In this document: positions 33,574 through 41,366 of the stretch, one piece after another
Layout: each line of letters begins with the position of its first letter
Numbering within the stretch: the stretch's first letter is position 1
Source: Actinacidiphila cocklensis
GTDB lineage: Bacteria > Actinomycetota > Actinomycetes > Streptomycetales > Streptomycetaceae
Direction: 5' to 3'
DNA length: 64,000 nt
Assembly: GCF_907177275.1 (NCBI RefSeq)
Contig: NZ_CAJSLV010000059.1
Coordinates: 204,835 to 268,834 of the forward strand
Notes under the pieces: generated by a model
What the model was told of the DNA's origin: nothing
Databases searched by the model: none
The model's input: only the letters and a program-made list of their open reading frames with translations
Translations under genes and position numbers: made by a program

Positions 33574-33873
33574 GTGAGTCCGGCGCCAAGGCCCGGCAGC
33601 GCCAACTCGTGTTTCGGCACCCATACGGTCAGCGGTGGGGAGTTCTACGTCCTCTCCCATGTGAACAACCTTCCGGTCACCGCACACTCCTGCGCCGAAG
33701 GCAGTGGCGGCTTCATCGTCACGAAGACCTTTCCCGCGGGTGGCTTCGGTTCCGACATCATCGGCGGTGGATACGCGCTGGTGGATCCCCTCATCACTCG
33801 TCGTGCGGGTAGTCGGACACCGCGGGCTGTCGGGTGCCGTCGAATCCGTTGGCGAGCAGGTCGTCCAAGGTGA
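33574..33873 (+). CDS. Possible small protein, end overlaps next gene
   Basis: 99-codon frame from GTG 33574. Residues 12-70 (SCFGTHTVSGGEFYVLSHVN, then SCAEGSGGFIVTKTFPAGG) have coding-like composition; the last 25 residues are antisense to the minus-strand gene at 33794-34315 and look random. There is no good ribosome site. It may be the remnant of a secreted protein cut by rearrangement. No family is recognised. Confidence 0.3.
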   Translation: MSPAPRPGSANSCFGTHTVSGGEFYVLSHVNNLPVTAHSCAEGSGGFIVTKTFPAGGFGSDIIGGGYALVDPLITRRAGSRTPRAVGCRRIRWRAGRPR

Positions 33874-34315
33874 AGACCGCGTCCGAGTGGTCGCCGAGCA
33901 CGTGGTGGGCCAGCGCGTCGAGGATCTCCAGATGGGCGTCGCGTGAGATCGTGACGGCCTCCTCGATACGGCGGCTGGCCTCGAAAACGCGCTCGCCGAC
34001 CGGCCCGGCCTGCTCCAGACGTCTCACGAGCAGTCCTGCTTCCAGATAACCGGACCAGGGCGTCTGCACATTGAGGTACGAACGTGCGGTACTGCCGAAC
34101 AGCATCAGGAGCGGCCGCATGCCGATGTTCGTAGCTCTGCTTATGTCCAGCGAAGCTTGGAACCGTTGCTCGAGTGCCCTCTCAAGGCCCTGGTTGTAGG
34201 CGGACAGTGCCGTGTTGAACGCGTCGTTCGCGCGTTCGTAGTCGCCGAATCCGCTCGTGGGGCCGGCGACCACATGAAGCCGGCATCGGATGAAGGCGGC
34301 GCGGTCGTAGAGCAT
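33794..34315 (-). CDS. Helical protein of unknown function
   Basis: 173 residues from ATG 34315 (AGGAG 12 nt upstream). It is nearly all helical: DYERANDAFNTALSAYNQGL, ALEQRFQASLDISRATN, RLEQAGPVGERVFEASRRIE. It has no signal peptide, membrane segment or catalytic motif. A longer in-frame reading to 34834 passes through a tRNA-Ser fragment and is not protein-like. It lies just beyond that fragment, so it may be cargo of an integrated element. Confidence 0.55.
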   Translation of the reverse strand: MLYDRAAFIRCRLHVVAGPTSGFGDYERANDAFNTALSAYNQGLERALEQRFQASLDISRATNIGMRPLLMLFGSTARSYLNVQTPWSGYLEAGLLVRRLEQAGPVGERVFEASRRIEEAVTISRDAHLEILDALAHHVLGDHSDAVFTLDDLLANGFDGTRQPAVSDYPHDE

Positions 34316-34469
34316 GGCGGATCCGGGCTCCTGCTGTGAGGTCTCAGAGACTCGTGAACTCGGGGAGGACGAGTGGGAATGCTGCCCTTCCTTCGTAGCA
34401 GTCCACAGGTGCAGTGTCGGGCCGAGCAACAACGCAATGCCAGGGGATTTCTGCCCGGTGAGGCACCGG

Positions 34470-34522
34470 CGGAGGATACGAGATGCGAACCCGTGAGGGG
34501 TTGCCCCCAACACGCTTTCCAA
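34470..34522 (-). repeat. tRNA-Ser 3'-end fragment (copy A)
   Basis: Read on the minus strand, this is the 3' part of a tRNA-Ser, from the anticodon loop (TTGGAAA, anticodon GGA) through a long variable arm to the acceptor end ATCCTCCG. The 5' half is absent. The T-loop reads TTCGCAT, losing the invariant A58, so it is not functional. It is followed by CCGGTGCCTCACCGGGC, shared with the other copies. Confidence 0.75.
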
Positions 34523-34656
34523 CTGCTCGCCAGGGAGTTCAGGCGGGTTCGGGACCGACCCGACGTGCGGCGGAGCGGCCTGTGCGACGGTGCCCGGCCG
34601 CCGCCGAGCGGGGGTGACTGCAACCGCAGAACTGCAACCACCAGGCCCGGCACCGT

Positions 34657-36078
34657 TCACGACCTGCGCCAGCCGCTCAGCAACTCCTCGGGGCCGTACG
34701 CCGCCTGAAGTCCGGAGCAGCTGACCCCGTTGCGGGAGACCGCAACGAGCGGTACCGGCTCGTCGGTGATCGCCGCCCGGTGCTTCTGCAGTGCGGCCAG
34801 GTCGTGGCCGTCGAACGCGGAGTTCTCCAGCCACTTGACCGAGCCGAGGAAGAGCAGCTGCCTGGCCACCGGCTGCCGGTCGGCGCCCACCAGGTCGATC
34901 TCGACGTCGTTGCTACGCGTCCAGTACCCGCCGATCGCTGGGGCGGCCGGCAGCAGGCCGTCCGGCAGGAGGCGGGCGAGCGATTCCCGCACCATGGGCT
35001 CGATCGCCCGCCCCCGCCAGCTCGTCCACTGCTCCTTGATCCGGCTCAGGGTGAGGTCTCCCCGCATCCGCTCGATCTCCGCCATGTGCGGATCCAGAAA
35101 CGCGAGCCAGAACCGGAGGTAGGGGTCAGCCACGCGGTAGCGGCGTTCCTTCGACGGCCGCAGCGAGACGGGCAGTTCGGCCGCCACCACCCGCTTCTCG
35201 GTCAGGACGTCCGTGGCCCGGGTGAGAGTGGTGTGCGCGATGCCGCCGGCGGCGCGCGCGATGTTGGTGAACGTTCGCTCCCCCGATCCGATGGCCCGCA
35301 GGACTTCCCTGCTCATCGCCTGCGGCGGGAACTCCGCGGCCAGTGACCGCTCCGCGGAGACGAGGAGCGCCGAGATCGGGTTGTCCAGCGAGTCGCGGAG
35401 GAACTCCCAGACATCGGCTCCGGGCCGCCACTCCGCGCAGATCAGCGGGAGACCGCCGGTGATCAGGGCGGCATCGAGTGCGGCCGCCGGCGGCAGGTCG
35501 AGCATCTCCCCAATGTCGGCCGGATTCAGCGGCCCCACGACCATTTCCCGGCCGCGCTGGTGGAAGGGGCGCTCGTAGCTGTTCAGCGCCTCCATCATCG
35601 ACAGGTCGGATCCGACCAGAAGGAGGAGTACGGGCTTGCGGCTGAGCAGGCGGTCCCATGCCCGCTGGAGCATGCCTTCGAAGGCATCGATGCGGTCCAT
35701 GAGATAGGGAACCTCGTCGAGAACGACCACGCTCGGTCTGTCGTCGGGGAGGATCTCCGCGAGCAGCCTGAACACCGCATTCCACTGTTCGGGAGTCTCC
35801 TGCGAGAACAGTTCCCGTTCCGGGAGGGTGGATCCGGCGACGGCGTCGAGCAACTCCGCCAGCTCGTCCTCCGCCGTGCCGCCCGCCGCGGTGAAGAACA
35901 GATGGGGCACCTCGGTGCGCCCGAGGAACTCCTCGACGAGGCTGGACTTGCCGACGCGCCTCCGTCCGCGCATCAGGATGCACTGACCGGGCTTCGCAGA
36001 CCCGACGGCGTTGTCGACCGCTCGCAGGGCGTTGCCGAGCAGTTTCAGCTCCCGGTCCCGTCCGATGAAACGACGCAT
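34657..36078 (-). CDS. AAA-type ATPase with C-terminal DUF234-like domain
   Basis: 473 residues. Walker A is RGRRRVGKSSLVEEF (about residue 40), Walker B is VVVLDEVPYLMD, and a sensor-like LLLVGSDLSMME follows, as in archaeal-type STAND/AAA ATPases. The middle has a winged-helix region (ARAAGGIAHTTLTRATDVL). The C-terminal part, RYRVADPYLRFWLAFLDP to the end, is DUF234-like and resembles a degenerate nuclease fold. The biological role of these ATPases is unknown. ATG 36078 has GGGAG 6 nt upstream. A 26-bp palindrome lies 17 nt before the start and suggests tight control. A decayed relative of the C-terminal half lies at 44.7 kb. Confidence 0.88.
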   Translation of the reverse strand: MRRFIGRDRELKLLGNALRAVDNAVGSAKPGQCILMRGRRRVGKSSLVEEFLGRTEVPHLFFTAAGGTAEDELAELLDAVAGSTLPERELFSQETPEQWNAVFRLLAEILPDDRPSVVVLDEVPYLMDRIDAFEGMLQRAWDRLLSRKPVLLLLVGSDLSMMEALNSYERPFHQRGREMVVGPLNPADIGEMLDLPPAAALDAALITGGLPLICAEWRPGADVWEFLRDSLDNPISALLVSAERSLAAEFPPQAMSREVLRAIGSGERTFTNIARAAGGIAHTTLTRATDVLTEKRVVAAELPVSLRPSKERRYRVADPYLRFWLAFLDPHMAEIERMRGDLTLSRIKEQWTSWRGRAIEPMVRESLARLLPDGLLPAAPAIGGYWTRSNDVEIDLVGADRQPVARQLLFLGSVKWLENSAFDGHDLAALQKHRAAITDEPVPLVAVSRNGVSCSGLQAAYGPEELLSGWRRS

Positions 36079-36094
36079 GGCAAGCTCCCACAAG

Positions 36095-36120
36095 AGATAG
36101 TGTCTCTGGAGACACTATCT
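36095..36120 (-). promoter_or_regulatory. 26-bp palindrome upstream of ATPase gene
   Basis: AGATAGTGTCTC, 2 nt, GAGACACTATCT: a perfect 12-bp inverted repeat 17 nt before the ATPase start. ACTATCT recurs at 36129-36135, 14 nt after its first occurrence. It is AT-richer than the surroundings and is most likely an operator overlapping the promoter. Confidence 0.7.
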
Positions 36121-36140
36121 CAATCGATACTATCTTTCTT

Positions 36141-36172
36141 CGAGGCCCCCGCCGTGAGCAGCGGGGGCCTCG
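36141..36172 (-). terminator. tRNA-Ser-type hairpin, copy E
   Basis: CGAGGCCCCCGC pairs with GCGGGGGCCTCG across 8 nt (loop ends GAGCA). Next to it ACGTCGTGTCCGGTGCGGC matches the flank of the hairpins at 53.3 and 59.5 kb. It looks like the terminator part of the tRNA-Ser unit, here with almost no tRNA sequence left. Confidence 0.65.
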
Positions 36173-36310
36173 ACGTCGTGTCCGGTGCGGCACCGGCGGC
36201 CGGGCCGCCCGCCGCGGGTGGCGGGGACGAGGGGTTCGCGGATGGACTCCGACCGTGCGGCGAAGAGCTGCGCAGCCGTTTCCGGAATCTCGGCCGCAAT
36301 CCCCTTGCGC

Positions 36311-36334
36311 AATGGTCAAGAAACGTTGACCATT
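36311..36334 (+). promoter_or_regulatory. Operator of HTH-MFS operon
   Basis: AATGGTCAA, 6 nt, TTGACCATT: a perfect 9-bp inverted repeat ending 6 nt before the regulator start codon. It is probably the binding site of that regulator itself. Confidence 0.7.
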
Positions 36335-36340
36335 ACTCGC

Positions 36341-36880
36341 ATGCCTACCGACGATCTCCCCGAGACGCTCCACGTCACCACCGACGAGCAGCTGCGCGCC
36401 GTCGCCAACCTCACGCGTCACCGGATCATGGCCGTACTCCGCTTCGAGCCGGCGACGATCACGCAGATCGCCGAGCGGGTCGGCCTTGCGAAGGGGAGCT
36501 CCAGCTACCACGTGCGGCTGCTGGAGCGGGCCGGCCTGGTGAAGGTGGTGCGGACGCGGAAGGTCCGGGGGGTCACCGAGCGGTACTACGCGATGGCCGC
36601 GGGGACGATCGTGCTGCCTGATCCGGGCGAGGGAGGGCCGGACGTGCTGATGCGGCATGCGGTGGCGGACCTGGAGGCGGCGCCGGCGGACGGCGAGCGG
36701 CACGTGCGGATGGCGCATCTGCGGCTCACCGAGGAGCAGTTCGCGCAGCTGGGGGAGCGGTTGCAGGCGCTCGCGGACGAGTACCGGGAGCTGTCCGATC
36801 CGTCGCTGCCGGACGCGTCACTCGTCTTCGCACTGTTCCACCCGGCACCGCGCCGGCAGGCCGATGGAGACGCCAAGTGA
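36341..36880 (+). CDS. ArsR-type winged-helix transcriptional regulator
   Basis: 179 residues. The N-terminal half is an ArsR/HTH_20 winged helix: TDEQLRAVANLTRHRIMAVL, ITQIAERVGLAKGSSSYHVR, LLERAGLVKVVRTRKVRG. The C-terminal half is helical (LRLTEEQFAQLGERLQALAD), a typical dimerisation or ligand part. It is followed by an MFS gene with a 4-nt GTGA overlap, so it most likely represses its own operon and responds to a transported compound. No metal-binding Cys is present. The palindrome just upstream supports autoregulation. Confidence 0.88.
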   Translation: MPTDDLPETLHVTTDEQLRAVANLTRHRIMAVLRFEPATITQIAERVGLAKGSSSYHVRLLERAGLVKVVRTRKVRGVTERYYAMAAGTIVLPDPGEGGPDVLMRHAVADLEAAPADGERHVRMAHLRLTEEQFAQLGERLQALADEYRELSDPSLPDASLVFALFHPAPRRQADGDAK

Positions 36881-38178
36881 CAACGGACATGGGGAAGTTG
36901 CCGACCGGGTTCGGACGGCTGTGGAGCGCGCAGACGATCTCCTCGCTCGGCGACGGGGTCACGCAGGCCGCGCTGCCGCTACTGGCGTTGACGTTGACGC
37001 GGGATCCGATGGCGCTCGCCGTCGTCACGGCCGCGGGGACGCTGCCGTGGCTGCTCTTCGGGGTGCTCGGCGGTGCGCTGGTGGACCGCTGGGACCGCCG
37101 GCGCACGATGTGGGTCGCCGACACGGCACGTGCGGTGCTGCTCGCGATACCCGCGGCGGCGGCCGTGCTCGACGTGCTCAGCATTCCGCTGCTCGCAGCC
37201 GTCGCCTTCCTGCTCGGCGTCGGCGGACTCTTCTTCGACACGGCCGCCACGGCCTATCTGCCGGATCTGCTCCGCCGCGACCCCGCACTCCTGGAGCGCG
37301 CCAACTCCCGCCTGCGCGGGGCACAGACCGCCATGTCCGGCTTCGCGGGGCCGCCTGCGGGCAGTGCGCTCCTCGCGGTCGGGCGGGCGGTTCCGCTGCT
37401 CGCCGACGCGGTGTCGTTCCTGCTCTCCGCGCTGCTCGTCCGTACGCTGCCCGCTGCGCCCCGCCCCGTGCCGGAGGCCCGCGAGTCGCTGCTTCGGCAG
37501 GCGCGGGCCGGGGCCTCGTACGTCTTCCGGGACCGGGTGCTGCTCGGCCTCGCGCTGCGCCCGGCGGTCGGGAACGTCGCCTTCCTCGCCGTGGAGACCG
37601 TCCTCGCCCTCTTCGCGCACGACCGCCTCGGCATCGACACCTACGGCTTCGGCCTGCTCCTCACCGCGGAGGCCACCGGCGGCCTGCTCGGTACGGGCAT
37701 CGCCACCTCCCTCGGCCGGCGACTCGGCACCGGCACCGCACTGACCTCCACAGCCGCCGTCGAAGGGCTTGCCATCCTGGGCCTGGCCGCCGCCCCGAAC
37801 CCGTACGTCGCCGGGCTGGCGCTCGCCGTCTGCGGGGCCGGCATGGGCGCCACGATGGTGCTCGCGCCCTCACTCCGGCAGGCGATCGTCCCCGCCCACC
37901 TGATGGGCCGGGTCGCCTCGACCTCCCGCATGCTCGCCATGTGCGCCGCCCCCATCGGGGCCTTCCTCGGCGGCTGGCTGGCCACCGCCTACGGCGTCCG
38001 CACCCCGCTCTACGCCGCCGCCGTCCTCCTCCTGGCGATGACGGCCGTCACGGCATCCATGACCAGCAACCGCCAGGTCGAAGCGGCGCTGCGTGCCGCC
38101 GCCCCGGCCGGTGACCCACATCACCCGGAGTCCTCGGATCCCGTTCAGGAGAGCACCGTTCAGACCGGCAGCAGGTGA
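36877..38178 (+). CDS. MFS transporter
   Basis: 433 residues, twelve predicted membrane helices of the MFS_3 type: FGRLWSAQTISSLGDGVTQA at the N-terminus, the loop ALVDRWDRRRTMWVADTAR (D-R-x-x-RR) between helices 2 and 3, and AYLPDLLRRDPALLERANSR. These are proton-driven exporters, often for drugs or macrolide-like compounds. GTG 36877 overlaps the regulator stop (GTGA), so translation is coupled and the two genes form a self-regulated efflux operon. The C-terminal 30 residues are soluble. Confidence 0.92.
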   Translation: MTTDMGKLPTGFGRLWSAQTISSLGDGVTQAALPLLALTLTRDPMALAVVTAAGTLPWLLFGVLGGALVDRWDRRRTMWVADTARAVLLAIPAAAAVLDVLSIPLLAAVAFLLGVGGLFFDTAATAYLPDLLRRDPALLERANSRLRGAQTAMSGFAGPPAGSALLAVGRAVPLLADAVSFLLSALLVRTLPAAPRPVPEARESLLRQARAGASYVFRDRVLLGLALRPAVGNVAFLAVETVLALFAHDRLGIDTYGFGLLLTAEATGGLLGTGIATSLGRRLGTGTALTSTAAVEGLAILGLAAAPNPYVAGLALAVCGAGMGATMVLAPSLRQAIVPAHLMGRVASTSRMLAMCAAPIGAFLGGWLATAYGVRTPLYAAAVLLLAMTAVTASMTSNRQVEAALRAAAPAGDPHHPESSDPVQESTVQTGSR

Positions 38179-38226
38179 ACACCGGCGAGCCCCCGGGAGA
38201 CCCGCGGACGACCGGACGCGGGCCGG

Positions 38227-39552
38227 TCACCCCACCGCGCGGTAGAGGCTGCCGTCACGCTCGGCGGTCAGTCCCACGTACTCGTTCACCAGGCTCGGGG
38301 CGGCCCCCGGGCTGAGCTCCCGGTCGGCGCCGGTCGCGCCGTCCAGAACGATGGGCTCGGCCGTACCGTCGTCGCGCAGGACGTTCCCGTACACGGCACC
38401 GTGGAAGGCACCCACCAGGTCCGGGGCGACGCGGCCCGGAACGCCGTCGGGTCCGCCGAGCCGCCACAGCAGCTTGCCGCTCTTGGCTTCGTAGGCGGCC
38501 AGTTCGCCGCCCGCGGTGGTGTACGAGAAGCAGAGTGTGCGGGTCTGCAGGTCGTAGAGGCAGCGCCGCACCTCGTGCAGGCGCTCCCCCATGCCCACCA
38601 CGTCGACTTGCTGTCCGTCCTTGAGCCGCAGCACGGTGCTCAACTCGCTGTAGTCCCTGTTCCGTACGAGGACGCTCTCCGCTGAGAACCGGGTCACCTC
38701 GAACTCGGCCGAAGCCGAGGCGTCCACCGCACGCCACTGCGTGCGGCCCGTGGCCGGGTCCAGAGCCACCACGACGCCGCCGTCTCCGGAGGAATCCACT
38801 CCGACCACGTGTGCACCCTGGACGGACTGGGCTTCGAACTGCTCCGCGGTCCACACCACTTTCCCGGATTGCAGATCGACGCCGTAGGTGTTCGGGGGTC
38901 CGAAGCTGCCCCCCAGGACGACCACGGCCACACCGCCGCTGATCCCCGCGACATGGCAGAAGTCGCCGCCTACGCTGATGCCGAGCGGGGCGTTCCAGGC
39001 CGCTTCGCCCGTCTGCGTGTCGAGCGCGACGAGTTCGTAGGTCGAGGTGTCGGCGGTCGTCCCGGTTCCCTCTGCCACCGTGGGGAAAACGCCCACCGCG
39101 ATCCGCGTGGAGCCGGTGGTCCCCACGGCGGGCGGGTGCTGCTCGCACAACGGCGCCTCGTCGTCCTCACCCGATTCGCCGTACCGGTCGGGCAGGTTCC
39201 CCTGCGGCCGGGCGCCCTCACCTACCTGGTCCCCCGTCGCGAGGTCGAGTGCGACGATCACCCCGGAATCGGTGCCGTACGTGTACGCCTTGCGCCCGTC
39301 CAGCGCGATCACGTCGAGGCCACCCTTGGCCAAGGGCAGATAGGCCCCCGGTGAGAACTTCGTCGGCGGGTCGTGGGCGGTCAGGGGGTCCGGCTTCGCG
39401 CTCACCGTCACGCCATCGCCCGGCGCGGGCTGCTTGGACCCCTGCGACGCCGGCTTGTGGGCACGCTCCCCCTGCCCACCCCCGCAGGCAACGGTCGACA
39501 CCAGTAGTAGCGCTACGGCCACGGCCACTCGGCGTCCCGGTAGGAAGAGCAT
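38227..39552 (-). CDS. Lipoprotein with PQQ-like beta-propeller
   Basis: 441 residues. The N-terminus (MLFLPGRRVAVAVALLLVST, then VACGGG) is a lipoprotein signal with the modified Cys before a Gly run, so the protein is anchored outside the membrane. The rest is a PQQ-type propeller with repeats such as GVIVALDLATGDQ, YELVALDTQTGEAAWNAPLG and AAYEAKSGKLLWRLGG. It may be a scaffold or binding protein; no catalytic motif is seen. I start at ATG 39552, where AGGTGG lies 8 nt upstream; a GTG at 39564 is an alternative. Confidence 0.85.
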   Translation of the reverse strand: MLFLPGRRVAVAVALLLVSTVACGGGQGERAHKPASQGSKQPAPGDGVTVSAKPDPLTAHDPPTKFSPGAYLPLAKGGLDVIALDGRKAYTYGTDSGVIVALDLATGDQVGEGARPQGNLPDRYGESGEDDEAPLCEQHPPAVGTTGSTRIAVGVFPTVAEGTGTTADTSTYELVALDTQTGEAAWNAPLGISVGGDFCHVAGISGGVAVVVLGGSFGPPNTYGVDLQSGKVVWTAEQFEAQSVQGAHVVGVDSSGDGGVVVALDPATGRTQWRAVDASASAEFEVTRFSAESVLVRNRDYSELSTVLRLKDGQQVDVVGMGERLHEVRRCLYDLQTRTLCFSYTTAGGELAAYEAKSGKLLWRLGGPDGVPGRVAPDLVGAFHGAVYGNVLRDDGTAEPIVLDGATGADRELSPGAAPSLVNEYVGLTAERDGSLYRAVG

Positions 39553-39705
39553 GCCTGTTTCCACCTCTCTTCGGATCTGTCCTCCAGCTCCCTCGCACGC
39601 ACCCGCGCGGAAAGGCATGGCGTTCGGTCACGCTGTGCCGATCGGAGGGAACGCGGCGGGCCGCAGCGCCGTGCCGCGGCCCGTCCGGTCGCCGGTAGCG
39701 GGGAA

Positions 39706-39873
39706 TCAGTAGGTGGGTCCGGAGTGCGGCTGTTCTGCGGCGCGGCGCGCGTGCTCCTCCTCGATACGCGCCTGATGGGCGGCTTCCTGTGCGGCGCGGA
39801 ACTCCTCGTGCTCGCGGGCGCTCTTTTCTAGTTGCTCCCGCGCGATACGCATCTCGTCGTCGCTGAGCGGCAT
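39706..39873 (-). CDS. Small charged helical protein
   Basis: 55 residues from ATG 39873, with a strong GAGGAGG 7 nt upstream. The sequence is a single long helix rich in Glu, Arg and Ala (MRIAREQLEKSAREHEEFRA, then AAQEAAHQARIEEEHARR). It has no Cys, no membrane segment and no known domain. The good ribosome site makes it a likely real gene. Confidence 0.6.
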   Translation of the reverse strand: MPLSDDEMRIAREQLEKSAREHEEFRAAQEAAHQARIEEEHARRAAEQPHSGPTY

Positions 39874-39908
39874 GGTCGTCCTCCTCGGGCTGGTGCGAGC
39901 GTGTCCGG

Positions 39909-40127
39909 CTACGGGGTGGCCGCCTCCCCGGTGACGGTGCCTCCGGGCGCGAGCAGCTCGCCGGCAGGCCGACGGGAGGGCGTCGCGCGCAGGTGCCCAT
40001 GGGCGGTTGCGCAGCCGAAGACAAGGGCTTCGGAGTCCACGGCGATCCCGTCTCGGGGTAGGGGGCGTCCGTGGATCCAGCGTGGCGCCGGGTGCCCGGC
40101 GCGAGTTGTGAATCCGTGCAGGATCAC
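39909..40127 (-). CDS. Possible 72-residue protein coupled to AraC gene
   Basis: The frame starts at GTG 40127, which overlaps the AraC stop as GTGA, the usual sign of translational coupling in actinomycetes. The product (MILHGFTTRAGHPAPRWIHG, then LPRDGIAVDSEALVFGCATA) has ordinary composition but no recognisable domain. Coding status rests mainly on the overlap. Confidence 0.4.
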   Translation of the reverse strand: MILHGFTTRAGHPAPRWIHGRPLPRDGIAVDSEALVFGCATAHGHLRATPSRRPAGELLAPGGTVTGEAATP

Positions 40128-41110
40128 TTGTCGCCGGGCGCAAGCCTGCCGAACCGCCCTGATTCGTAACGGAATTGCCGGGGCGACATGCCATAGGACG
40201 CCCGGAATGCCCGACTGAACTCGGCCGGCGCCAGGAAGCCCCACCGGGCGGCGAGAGCGCCGATCGGCTGTCCGCTCAACCGCGGGTCGGCCAGGTCCGC
40301 GCGGCAGCGTTCCAGGCGCCGGCGGCGAATCGTTGCCGCGACGGTCTCCGGCTCCGCACGGAAGAGCTGATGCAGGGAACGGACCGAGATGTGGTGGTGC
40401 TCGGCGATACCCACCGGCGTGAGCTCGGGGTCGCCGAGGTTCCGATCGATGAAGGCGCCGATCCGGGTCAGCAGAACCCGTCGGCGGGTCTCGGCCGGCA
40501 ACAGGTGCTGGGCGTCAAGGTGCCCGGACAGGAACGCGGCAGCCAGATCCACGGCGATCGTGCCCAGACGGTAGCTCTCGGCCCAGCTCAGCTCCGCGGT
40601 TTCGTCGAGCACGGTGTTCAGGTAATGGCAGAGCAGCCTCCCGGTCACCGCGTGGGCCGAGAGCCGCCGGGACAGCATGCGGTCGGCACACTCGGCAGGC
40701 AGCGGGAACGAGCTCTTCGGCAACCTCAGCATGGTCACCCTGTTGCTCCGGCCCATGTCGGGGAAGTCCGCGTCCAGCGGATGAGAGGTGTCGATGAACA
40801 CCAGGGAGCCGGTCTCGACCGCGGCATCGCTACGACGCTGGCTCACTCGCATCGGACTGCCTTGGATCAGCGCCAGCTGGTAGGTCTCCGGGTCGCCCGA
40901 GCGGATATGTCTCGGGGTGCGGGTGGCGCTCAGGGGTGCGAACGAGAAGGCCGCGACGTGCGCGACGCCCAGGTCTGCCGCGAGGACGTGCGCGCCGAAG
41001 TCGCCGGCGTACGCGCTGGCAAGCGAGAAGGGAGCGATGTTCTCCCGTACCAGATCGGAGTACCACGCAAACCGGTCTCCGGCCGACAGCGCACTGTTCG
41101 ACAAGGACAT
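40124..41110 (-). CDS. AraC-family transcriptional regulator
   Basis: 328 residues. The N-terminal half is an AraC-binding-like domain (DRFAWYSDLVRENIAPF, TYQLALIQGSPMRVSQR, GSLVFIDTSHPLD), as in NimR/FeaR-like regulators. The C-terminal half is the paired helix-turn-helix (LTPVGIAEHHHISVRSLHQL, then ARWGFLAPAEFSRAFRASYG, then MSPRQFR). No adjacent catabolic operon shows its target. ATG 41110 has AGGG 6 nt upstream; the frame continues 29 codons further without a ribosome site. The 256 nt before the next gene hold no convincing gene. Confidence 0.9.
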   Translation of the reverse strand: MSLSNSALSAGDRFAWYSDLVRENIAPFSLASAYAGDFGAHVLAADLGVAHVAAFSFAPLSATRTPRHIRSGDPETYQLALIQGSPMRVSQRRSDAAVETGSLVFIDTSHPLDADFPDMGRSNRVTMLRLPKSSFPLPAECADRMLSRRLSAHAVTGRLLCHYLNTVLDETAELSWAESYRLGTIAVDLAAAFLSGHLDAQHLLPAETRRRVLLTRIGAFIDRNLGDPELTPVGIAEHHHISVRSLHQLFRAEPETVAATIRRRRLERCRADLADPRLSGQPIGALAARWGFLAPAEFSRAFRASYGMSPRQFRYESGRFGRLAPGDK

Positions 41111-41366
41111 CAATGCCCTGGGGTTCTTCTCCGACGCGTCCGGCACCCCCTCATCGTGCGGATGCCGGAAGTGCCGCGAAAGACCGCCTTCGGCCATGTC
41201 CGAGCGCGACAGCGTCGGCCAGAAGTCGGCGGGCCTGTCGTGCCTCGTCTTTCCCGATGTCGGCGACCTCGGCTCGCATCAGGGGCGGCTCCTGGTCGCT
41301 GGGCCGTCCGAGCAGCACCTCGGGCTTCGTTCGCCGCCCCTTCTCGCGTACTTCCGCCAGAGGATT

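Noticed and set aside
30662..33589. 975-residue minus-strand frame
   Set aside because: Out-of-frame shadow of the PQQ/HYDIN/FG-GAP gene, rich in Arg and Gly, no domain visible.
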